NCBI GenBank assembly: GCA_030065235.1
Contig: JASJDC010000013.1
Span: 88,755-152,754, forward strand
Reading direction: 5' to 3'
Source of the DNA: Alphaproteobacteria bacterium
Lineage (GTDB): Bacteria; Pseudomonadota; Alphaproteobacteria; UBA8366; Aestuariispiraceae
DNA: 64,000 nt
Part shown: piece after piece, positions 57,669 through 64,000 of the stretch
How positions within the stretch are numbered: the stretch's first letter is position 1
Layout: every line of letters begins with the position of its first letter
The notes under the pieces: generated by a model
The model's input: only the letters and a program-made list of their open reading frames with translations
What the model was told of the DNA's origin: nothing
The model's database searches: none
Made by a program: the position numbers and the translations under genes

Positions 57669-58856
57669 ATGAAAAACACACTGGCCATCGCGTTGGCCGC
57701 CGCAACCGGCCTGACGGCCTCGGCCGCCGTCGCGGAAGACATCAAAATCGGGGTATTCCTGGGCTTCACCGGCCCGATCGAATCGATCGTCGCCAACATG
57801 GCGCCCGGGGCCGAAATGGCGATCAAGGAAGTGAATGACAGCGGCAAGCTCTTAGGCGGCGCCACGGTCGAGGCGGTGCGCGCCGACACGACCTGCATCG
57901 ATTCCGCCGTTGCGACGGCCGCGGCCGAGCGGCTGATCACGGCGGACGGCGTCAAGGCGATCGTCGGCGGCGATTGCTCCGGCGTTACCACAGCGGCGCT
58001 GCAAAATGTGGCCAAGCCGAACGGCGTCGTGATGATCTCGCCTTCCGCGACATCGCCGGCCCTGTCGACCATCGAAGATGACGGCCTTTTCTTCCGCACC
58101 GCGCCGTCGGACGCCCGGCAGGGGGTGATTGTCGCCGACATACTAAAGGAGAACGACATCTCCACGGTCGCGATCACTTACACCAACAACGACTATGGCA
58201 AAGGTCTGGCCGACGCCATCGCCACCAACTTCACCGAGCAAGGCGGCACAGTGACGATCAACGCGCCGCACGAAGACGGCAAAGGCGACTATACGGCGGA
58301 AGTCGGCGCCTTGGCGGCGGCCGGCGGCGAGCTTCTGGTGGTTGCGGGCTATGTCGACCAGGGCGGCCGCGGCATTGTCCAGGCCTCAATCGACACGGGC
58401 GCTTTCGACCGTTTCTATTTCCCGGACGGCATGGTCGGGCCGAGCCTTGTCGCCAATCATGGCGCCGATCTCGACGGTTCGCTGGGCGCCAATCCGGGCA
58501 CTGACAGCCCGGGCGCTGCGACCTATTCGGAAATGGCGACGGCGGCGGGCTTCGAATCCGGCCCCTTCTCACCCGAGTCCTATGATTCGGCCGCCCTGAT
58601 CATGTTGGCCATGCAGGCAGCCGGCTCTGCGGAAAGCGCCGATTTGAAGGACAAGGTCATGGAGGTCGCCAATGCGCCGGGTGAGAAAATCTTCCCGGGC
58701 GAACTGGCCAAAGCGCTCGACATCATCGCCGCCGGCGGCGATGTCGATTATGTCGGCGCCTCAGCGGTCGAACTGATCGGCCCGGGCGAAAGCGCCGGGA
58801 ACTATCGCCAGGTGACCTATGAGGGCGGCCAAGAAGTCGTCGTCGGCTACCGCTAG
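57669..58856 (+). CDS. ABC transporter substrate-binding protein, Liv type (second system)
   Basis: The product is a 395-residue periplasmic binding protein. The signal peptide MKNTLAIALAAATGLTASAA is followed by EDIKIGVFLGFTGPIESI; the leucine-binding-protein-like core includes GGDCSGVTTAALQNVA and ISPSATSPAL. The ATG at 57669 has AGGAGG about 5 nt upstream. It heads a full importer operon in the order binding protein-G-F-H-M. The Ser/Thr-rich pocket segments (DCSG, PSATSP) look amino-acid-type, so branched-chain or related amino acids are more likely than aromatics. Confidence 0.9.
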   Translation: MKNTLAIALAAATGLTASAAVAEDIKIGVFLGFTGPIESIVANMAPGAEMAIKEVNDSGKLLGGATVEAVRADTTCIDSAVATAAAERLITADGVKAIVGGDCSGVTTAALQNVAKPNGVVMISPSATSPALSTIEDDGLFFRTAPSDARQGVIVADILKENDISTVAITYTNNDYGKGLADAIATNFTEQGGTVTINAPHEDGKGDYTAEVGALAAAGGELLVVAGYVDQGGRGIVQASIDTGAFDRFYFPDGMVGPSLVANHGADLDGSLGANPGTDSPGAATYSEMATAAGFESGPFSPESYDSAALIMLAMQAAGSAESADLKDKVMEVANAPGEKIFPGELAKALDIIAAGGDVDYVGASAVELIGPGESAGNYRQVTYEGGQEVVVGYR

Positions 58857-58871
58857 GCGCAAAGGCTGCAA

Positions 58872-58908
58872 GCGCGCGTCCCCTATCCGACAGATCGGGG
58901 ACGCGCGC
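58872..58908 (+). terminator. Strong intercistronic hairpin after the second binding-protein gene
   Basis: GCGCGCGTCCCC (58872-58883) pairs over all 12 bp with GGGGACGCGCGC (58897-58908) around a 13-nt loop, 15 bp after the stop. No T-run follows, so it may stabilise the upstream mRNA 3' end rather than terminate transcription. It occupies the same place as the hairpin in the first importer operon. Confidence 0.75.
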
Positions 58909-58987
58909 GGGCCTGGACTTCCTGTGCAATGGAGATAGGTTTCCCGCGGTTAGGGGGCAGGCGCCGCGCCTGTAGAGCGACTTCTCC

Positions 58988-59806
58988 ATGATTGAGATTG
59001 ACGATATTCACCTGCATTTCGGCGGCATCCGCGCCGTCGACGGGGCCAGCTTCACGATCGAGCGCGGCTCTATCACCGGCCTGATCGGGCCGAACGGGGC
59101 TGGCAAAACGACCCTCTTCAATGTCATCGCCGGCCATTATCGACCGACCTATGGTCGGATCTTTCTGGACAGCGAAGACATCACCGGCCTGGCGCCGCAC
59201 GATCTGTTCGGCCGCGGCCTGTTGCGCACATTCCAGATCGCGCACGAATTCTCTTCCCTCACCGTGCGCGAGAACCTGATGATGGTGCCGGCCGAACAGT
59301 CCGGCGAATCCCTGCTCGACGCCTGGTTGCGGCCGTCGAAGGTCCGCGCCCAAGAAGAGGAACTCCGCGCCAAAGCCGATCGGGTGATCGAGTTCCTGGA
59401 GATCGGTCAAGTCGCGGACGAGTTGGCCGGGAACCTCTCGGGCGGCCAGAAGAAGCTGCTGGAACTTGGCCGCACGATGATGGTGGACGCCAAGATCGTC
59501 TTCCTCGACGAGGTCGGCGCCGGCGTGAACCGGACGCTTCTCGGCACCATCACCGACGCGATCCGACGGCTGCAGCAGGAGCATGGCTACACATTCTGTG
59601 TCATTGAGCATGACATGGACATGATCACGCGGCTCTGCGATCCGGTCATCGTCATGGCCGAAGGCAAAGTGCTGTGCGAAGGCCCGGCGCAGGAGGTCAT
59701 GAACAATGAGCAGGTGATCGAGGCCTATCTCGGCACCGGCCTGAAGAACCGACCGGCCGCGAAATCCGGAGAGCAGGCGGCGGAGACCGCGGAGGCCTCG
59801 GCGTGA
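58988..59806 (+). CDS. Branched-chain-type ABC ATPase (LivG-like, second system)
   Basis: The product is a 272-residue nucleotide-binding subunit. Walker A is GPNGAGKTT, the signature is NLSGGQKKLLELGR, and Walker B plus D-loop read IVFLDEVGAGVNRT instead of the usual DEPxAGLNP. The catalytic Glu is kept, but Pro and the Asn-Pro of the D-loop are altered. A 20-residue Ala/Glu-rich tail (KSGEQAAETAEASA end) extends past the normal C-terminus. The ATG at 58988 is used. Its stop overlaps the next start (GTGA). Confidence 0.9.
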   Translation: MIEIDDIHLHFGGIRAVDGASFTIERGSITGLIGPNGAGKTTLFNVIAGHYRPTYGRIFLDSEDITGLAPHDLFGRGLLRTFQIAHEFSSLTVRENLMMVPAEQSGESLLDAWLRPSKVRAQEEELRAKADRVIEFLEIGQVADELAGNLSGGQKKLLELGRTMMVDAKIVFLDEVGAGVNRTLLGTITDAIRRLQQEHGYTFCVIEHDMDMITRLCDPVIVMAEGKVLCEGPAQEVMNNEQVIEAYLGTGLKNRPAAKSGEQAAETAEASA

Positions 59807-60507
59807 CCGCGCTGTTGGGCGAAGCCATGACCGGCGGCTATGGCGGCGCCGACATCCTGCATGAATGCACGATCGGTGTGGATGACGGCGAGATCGCAGT
59901 GATCGTCGGCCCGAACGGCGCCGGCAAATCGACCGCCATGAAGGCGGTCTTCGGCATGCTGAATATGCACGGCGGCACGGTCACGATGAACGGGACCGAC
60001 ATCACGAAGCTCAGCCCGCAAGCGCGCGTGCGGGAGGGCATGGCCTTCGTGCCGCAGAACCGGAATGTCTTCACCACCATGTCGGTTGAAGAGAATCTGG
60101 AGATGGGCGCCTTTATCCGCGAGGACGATTACCGGGAAACCATGGATCAGGTCTTCGAGCTGTTCCCGATCCTCAAGGAAAAACGCAAGCAACCCGCAGG
60201 CGAGCTTTCCGGCGGGCAACGTCAACAGGTCGCGGTGGGACGCGCGCTGATGACGAAGCCGAAGGTTCTGATGCTGGACGAGCCGACCGCCGGCGTGTCG
60301 CCGATCGTGATGGACGAGCTGTTCGATCGGATCATCGAGATTGCGCGCACAGGCATCGCGATCCTGATGGTGGAGCAGAACGCCAAGCAGGCGCTGCACA
60401 TCGCGGACAAGGGGTATGTCCTGGTGCAAGGCCGCAACCGCTACACTGATACCGGCGAAGCTTTGCTGGCGGATCCGAATGTCCGTCGCGCTTTTTTGGG
60501 CGGCTGA
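59803..60507 (+). CDS. Branched-chain-type ABC ATPase (LivF-like, second system)
   Basis: The product is a 234-residue nucleotide-binding subunit with Walker A GPNGAGKST, signature LSGGQRQQVAVGRAL, and Walker B LMLDEPTAGVSP. It starts at a GTG overlapping the LivG-like stop by 4 bp. It lacks the variant D-loop of its partner, so the ATPase pair is likely asymmetric. The permease genes follow after a short repeat-containing spacer. Confidence 0.92.
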   Translation: MTALLGEAMTGGYGGADILHECTIGVDDGEIAVIVGPNGAGKSTAMKAVFGMLNMHGGTVTMNGTDITKLSPQARVREGMAFVPQNRNVFTTMSVEENLEMGAFIREDDYRETMDQVFELFPILKEKRKQPAGELSGGQRQQVAVGRALMTKPKVLMLDEPTAGVSPIVMDELFDRIIEIARTGIAILMVEQNAKQALHIADKGYVLVQGRNRYTDTGEALLADPNVRRAFLGG

Positions 60508-60560
60508 ACGGAAGAGTGGTTTAGGGGACGGCCAACGGGACGGCTGATTGGGCGGCCGAT
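60498..60560 (+). repeat. Four imperfect 11-13 nt repeats between the livF- and livH-like genes
   Basis: GGGCGGCTGAAC (60498-60509, including the livF-like stop), GGGACGGCCAAC (60525-60536), GGGACGGCTGATT (60537-60549) and GGGCGGCCGAT (60550-60560) share a GGG(A)CGGCYRA core. They fill most of the 71-bp spacer just before the permease ribosome-binding site (GAGG). Confidence 0.5.
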
Positions 60561-60578
60561 GGGGAATGAATTGAGGTT

Positions 60579-61589
60579 ATGGATTTTCTGAACGCCATCG
60601 TTCTGTTCTCGAATTTCGTGATCGTGCCGGGGCTCGCCTATGGCAGCCAGTTGGCGCTGGGCGCGTTGGGCGTCACGCTGGTCTACGGCATCCTGCGTTT
60701 CTCGAACTTCGCCCATGGCGAAATCATGTCCTTTGGCGCCATGATCGCCATCCTGGTGATGTGGGCCTTTCAAGGCGCCGGGATCAGCATCGCGCCGCTG
60801 CCGACCGTGTTGCTGGCCTTGCCCTTCGCCATCGTTGCGACCGTCTTCATCGTGCTGGGGGTCGATCGGGTCGTCTTCCGATACTATCGCGTGAAGCGCT
60901 CGCCGCCCCTGATCCTGCTCATCGCCTCGACCGGGGTGATGTTCCTGTTCAACGGCGTGATCCGGTTCGTCATCGGCCCGACCGACCAGCGGGTGGACGA
61001 CGGCGCCCGCTTCATCCTGCGCGTGCGCGACTTCCGGGAGGCGACCGGGCTGAGCGAAGGGCTGGCGATCAAGACTTCGCAGGTGATCTCCTTGGGCGCG
61101 GCGGTGCTCTGCGTGGCGGGCCTTTTCTGGTTCCTGAACAAGACCCGCACCGGCAAATCCATGCGGGCCTATTCGGACAATGAAGATCTGGCCCTGCTCT
61201 CCGGCGTCAACCCGGATCGGGTGGTGATGTTCGCCTGGATCCTGGCGGGATCGCTGGCGGTCGTCGCCGGCACGCTCTATGGGTTGGACAAGATCTATAA
61301 GCCTTTCACCTATCTTCAGTTGCTGCTGCCGATCTTCGCCGCGGCGATTGTCGGCGGCGTCGGCAACCCGGTCGGGGCGATCGTCGGCGGCTTTGTCATC
61401 GCCTTCTCAGAAGTGACGCTGACCTACGCCTATAAGAAGTTTCTGGGCTATTTGCTGCCGTCCGACTGGGCGCCGGAAGGATTGGCCCAGCTCTTGGGCA
61501 CGGATTACAAGTTTGCGGTCTCCTTCATGATCCTGGTGGTGGTGCTGCTGGTGCGACCGACCGGCATCTTCGCGGGACGCACGCTATGA
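60579..61589 (+). CDS. Branched-chain-type ABC permease (LivH-like, second system)
   Basis: The product is a 336-residue inner-membrane permease with about eight hydrophobic segments. It has the LivH-family GLAYGSQLALGALGVTLVYG near residue 20, RFSNFAHGEIMSFGAM, and the ATPase-facing GGVGNPVGAIVGGFVIA near 265. The ATG at 60579 has GAGG about 5 nt upstream. It overlaps the next gene by 4 bp (ATGA). Confidence 0.92.
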   Translation: MDFLNAIVLFSNFVIVPGLAYGSQLALGALGVTLVYGILRFSNFAHGEIMSFGAMIAILVMWAFQGAGISIAPLPTVLLALPFAIVATVFIVLGVDRVVFRYYRVKRSPPLILLIASTGVMFLFNGVIRFVIGPTDQRVDDGARFILRVRDFREATGLSEGLAIKTSQVISLGAAVLCVAGLFWFLNKTRTGKSMRAYSDNEDLALLSGVNPDRVVMFAWILAGSLAVVAGTLYGLDKIYKPFTYLQLLLPIFAAAIVGGVGNPVGAIVGGFVIAFSEVTLTYAYKKFLGYLLPSDWAPEGLAQLLGTDYKFAVSFMILVVVLLVRPTGIFAGRTL

Positions 61590-62917
61590 CCTATACGCGG
61601 AACCGCAAGATCTTCCTGTTCGGCGTGATGGCGTTCTTGCTGATTATGGTCGGCGTGCTGCAGAGCTGGTCGCTGTCGCTGACCATCATCAATCTCTGCA
61701 TCATCTCCGCCGTTATGGCGCTGGGCGTGAATATTCAATGGGGTTATGCCGGGCTATTCAACGCCGGCGTCATGGGCTTCGCGGCGCTGGGCGGGTTGGC
61801 GACGATCATCATCGCCATGCCCCCGGTCCCCGAGACCTGGCAAGCCGGCGGCATGGGCGTGATCTTCGCCGGCGTCGTCGCGGCGGCGACGGTCCTGATC
61901 TGCGTCTTCGCCTATCGAAAGCTGAAACCCAACCGGCTTTATGCGAACCTGACGGTCGCCGCGATCGCGGTGATCGGGTTCTTCACGACACGTGCGATCT
62001 TCGAGCCGGCGGTGACGGCGATCGAATTGGTGCAGCCGGCCAAGACCGGCTATCTCGGCGGGCTCGGCCTGCCGGTGATCGTCGCCTGGCCGGTCGGCGG
62101 TCTGCTGGCGGCGGGCGCGGCCTTCATCGTCGGCCGCGTCGCCCTGGGCCTGCGCTCGGACTATCTCGCCATCGCGACGCTGGGGATTTCGGAAATCATC
62201 GTCGCGATTCTGAAGAATGAAGACTGGCTGACGCGCGGCGTGAAGAATGTAAACGGCCTGCCGCGCCCGACCCCGTATGAGGTCGATCTGCAGAACGCCG
62301 CCTGGTTCATCGAGTTCACAACCAATTGGGGATTCGACATCCAGGAAGCCTCCTCCATCTTCGTGAAGCTCTGCTATATGGGCCTGTTCCTGGCGGTCTT
62401 GCTGTTCGTGCTGTTCCTGTCCGAGCGCGCGTTGAAATCGCCCTGGGGCCGGATGATGCGGGCGATCCGCGACAATGAGACGGCCGCCGAGGCGATGGGC
62501 AAGGACGTCAAGGGCCGGCACCTGCAGGTCTTCATCCTCGGCTCTGCGGTGATCGGCGTCGCCGGCGCCATGCTGACGACGCTCGACGGGCAGTTCACGC
62601 CGACCTCGTACCAGCCGCTGCGCTTCACCTTCCTGATCTGGGTGATGGTGATCGTCGGCGGCTCCGGCAATAACTTCGGCGCCGTCCTGGGCGGGTTCCT
62701 GGTCTGGTTCGCCTGGATCGAGGCGGAGCCGGTCGGCGCGCTGTTGATCGATTTCATCACGCTCGGACTGGCGGAAGACAGCCCGCTGCGATTGCATCTG
62801 TTGGACAGCGCGATCTATATGCGCCCGATCACCATGGGCCTGGTCCTGCTGCTGGTGCTGCGATTCTCGCCGCGCGGCCTGATCCCCGAGGAAACCGGCG
62901 GCGCCCGCACCCGTTAG
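61586..62917 (+). CDS. Branched-chain-type ABC permease (LivM-like, second system)
   Basis: The product is a 443-residue multi-spanning permease, longer than the 326-residue LivM-like protein of the first system. The extra length lies between residues about 85 and 190, with additional hydrophobic segments (VTAAIAVIGFF, GLPVIVAWPVGGLLAAGAA). The family core NIQWGYAGLFNAGVMGF and the EAA-like loop MRAIRDNETAAEAMGKDVK are intact. It closes the second importer operon. The next gene is convergent, 18 bp away. Confidence 0.91.
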   Translation: MTYTRNRKIFLFGVMAFLLIMVGVLQSWSLSLTIINLCIISAVMALGVNIQWGYAGLFNAGVMGFAALGGLATIIIAMPPVPETWQAGGMGVIFAGVVAAATVLICVFAYRKLKPNRLYANLTVAAIAVIGFFTTRAIFEPAVTAIELVQPAKTGYLGGLGLPVIVAWPVGGLLAAGAAFIVGRVALGLRSDYLAIATLGISEIIVAILKNEDWLTRGVKNVNGLPRPTPYEVDLQNAAWFIEFTTNWGFDIQEASSIFVKLCYMGLFLAVLLFVLFLSERALKSPWGRMMRAIRDNETAAEAMGKDVKGRHLQVFILGSAVIGVAGAMLTTLDGQFTPTSYQPLRFTFLIWVMVIVGGSGNNFGAVLGGFLVWFAWIEAEPVGALLIDFITLGLAEDSPLRLHLLDSAIYMRPITMGLVLLLVLRFSPRGLIPEETGGARTR

Positions 62918-62934
62918 AGGCGCGCCGCCCTGCG

Positions 62935-63029
62935 CCTATTCCGGGCATTCTTCGTCATAACCGACGATCTTGAAATAGCCGGGCCCGCCATCGCGATAAG
63001 GCAAGCCGATGGTCAGCAGATCGGCCAGA
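62935..63029. repeat. Left copy of a perfect direct repeat (right copy 63906-64000)
   Basis: At least 95 bp are identical between 62935-63029 and 63906-64000, an offset of 971 bp. The repeat contains the 3' end of a minus-strand gene including its TAG stop. The right copy is cut by the window edge, so the true length is unknown. Confidence 0.97.
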
Positions 63030-63649
63030 CCGCCGCGTTCGTCGATCCAGTGGAACTGGCTGAAATCGATCGGTTCCGGCTTGTCGGTCCAGCAGAAACG
63101 ATGACCGCCGACCATTTCGGACGCTGACCCATCGGTAAGGCTTTCTAAGACTGGCGGACCGTTTGCGAGAGAGCGCCAGCCGCTCGGCGCTGGTTCGCCG
63201 ATGCTTAGGATGTGCTCGTCATAGCCACGCTCGTAACCCTGCCGATCAGGCGTCGCAATGGTCCCTAGATAGCGTGGTCCAATGATCGCGCCACCAAGAT
63301 CCCGCTCGATCTCCACAATAGTGAGCAAAGTGTAGCAAGTGACGGGGCACCTATATCACCGAAGCGTTGCGACACGGGCCTCAAGAATGTACTCGTCCGC
63401 CCCATCGCCATTCAGATCGACCGCATATTGACGAGGCTCTGTGTAACTCCAGTTACGTCCCAAAGCGTTCAACCCGTTGAAAAAGCGCCGGATCGGTTCG
63501 AAATATGCGTCCATGGCCGGATAGTGGGAACTGTTGTAGTTTTCCGGTGACCCAAAATAGAGCACGGGCCCTTTTTCGGGTTCAGCGGCGAACGCCGTCG
63601 GACCAAACAACAGAAGGAAAACGGCCCATACCAAACTTAGCCGTCTCAT
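62936..63649 (-). pseudogene. Secreted FG-GAP/VCBS-like hypothetical protein, interrupted by an in-frame TGA
   Basis: One reading frame of 238 codons runs from ATG 63649 to TAG 62936, broken only by a TGA at 63356-63358 (codon 98). The first part has a signal peptide (MRRLSLVWAVFLLLFGPTA, cleavage near AFA) and ends DLNGDGADEYILEARVATLR, an FG-GAP-like calcium motif. Directly after the stop the frame continues YRCPVTCYTLLTIVEIERDL and on to GYFKIVGYDEECPE. Continuous coding sense on both sides indicates a recent nonsense mutation. A TTG at 63328 could restart the second part. A second copy of the 3' end lies at the window edge. I recognise no function. Confidence 0.7.
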
Positions 63650-63905
63650 GACTCGTTCTCTCTCCTTGGCTAGAATAGGACCTGCTGAAATTCTCTGAGG
63701 CGGGTTTCGTTCCGCGTCTTGCCGATTCGACACAAGGCAGCAGTCTTGAAAACGGCCCCTTACATCGGCTAACCTTTATTGCTGCTGTGTCGACAGGAAC
63801 AATCGCACCTGCCGCAGAGACCTTCGTGGCCATAGCGTATGGTGGGGGGCCGTTCGATTGAACGGGGGCGTCCCACCCACAGCGGCCCATCGCCCTCTAG
63901 CCGCC

Positions 63906-64000
63906 CCTATTCCGGGCATTCTTCGTCATAACCGACGATCTTGAAATAGCCGGGCCCGCCATCGCGATAAGGCAAGCCGATGGTCAGCAGATCGGCCAGA
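63906..64000. repeat. Right copy of the perfect direct repeat (left copy 62935-63029)
   Basis: Identical over all 95 visible bases to the left copy, 971 bp away, and truncated by the end of the window. The 256 bp before it (63650-63905) hold no gene that I can support. Confidence 0.97.
63907..64000 (-). CDS. 3' end of a tandem paralogue of the 62936-63649 gene (partial)
   Basis: The last 31 codons including the TAG stop are present and identical to those of the left copy (tail GYFKIVGYDEECPE). The rest lies outside the window. It may be the intact version of the interrupted left copy. Confidence 0.75.
   Translation of the reverse strand, partial: LADLLTIGLPYRDGGPGYFKIVGYDEECPE

Noticed and set aside
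63356..63358. TGA as a selenocysteine codon
   Set aside because: The following bases can form only a small AGGTG/CACTT hairpin, and no selenocysteine machinery is visible. A nonsense mutation in one copy of a duplicated gene is simpler.

Overview
The window is GC-rich chromosomal DNA from an alphaproteobacterium, probably a Rhodospirillales-like lineage. The housekeeping neighbourhoods mfd-sdhE / recG and ssb-gyrA-coaD point to Alphaproteobacteria, as do the many short operons with ATGA/GTGA start-stop overlaps and the frequent GTG/TTG starts. I see no phage, transposon, rRNA operon or CRISPR array. There is one tRNA, tRNA-Lys(UUU).

Layout. (1) 1-5.2 kb: a partial lipoprotein gene coupled to an MptE-like (DUF115) gene, an Ldh2-family dehydrogenase, an MFS transporter and infA. 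(2) 5.4-10.5 kb: a minus-strand operon encoding acyl-CoA synthetase, SDR, ACAD10/11-type acyl-CoA dehydrogenase, APH-fold kinase and a DUF6285-like protein. Its composition resembles the lvaABCDE 4-hydroxyacid/levulinate system. (3) 10.6-24.8 kb: a FrnE-like DsbA protein, mfd, sdhE, recG, DUF502, a Crp/Fnr regulator, tRNA-Lys, an aldo-keto reductase fused to a Rid domain, a zf-CHCC protein, a ClpP-fold-like secreted protein, and PdxA with a TIM-barrel partner. (4) 24.8-32.5 kb: a compact operon for 2-aminobenzoate (anthranilate) breakdown through 2-aminobenzoyl-CoA, with its own MarR regulator and a Rid protein. (5) 32.6-36 kb: an MsbA-like ABC exporter, a redoxin and an SDR. (6) 36-49.8 kb: a benzoate locus. 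It holds boxB, boxC and boxR on the minus strand; divergent from them are a flavodoxin, a DUF4863 protein, benzoate-CoA ligase, an alpha/beta hydrolase, an MBL-fold hydrolase and a five-gene branched-chain-amino-acid-type ABC importer. (7) 49.8-57.4 kb: three redox enzymes, then coaD, gyrA and ssb. (8) 57.7-62.9 kb: a second complete Liv-type ABC importer. (9) 62.9-64 kb: a tandemly duplicated gene whose first copy carries an in-frame TGA.

How it fits together. Three separate CoA-thioester catabolic modules (lva-like, aminobenzoyl-CoA, benzoyl-CoA) and two solute-binding-protein importers lie within 58 kb, which suggests a specialist in small organic acids and aromatics. The benzoate module carries two near-identical palindromes, TGCACTATAGTGCA and TGCACTATATTGCA. 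One lies in front of boxC and the other between boxR and the flavodoxin gene, so they are strong candidates for the BoxR operator. No boxA reductase or boxD aldehyde dehydrogenase gene is present here, and the BoxR-flanked flavodoxin is a candidate electron donor to BoxB. Other points of note are two Rid-family domains that both lack the canonical catalytic arginine, GC-rich hairpins directly after both binding-protein genes, and a 971-bp-spaced perfect direct repeat at the right edge.
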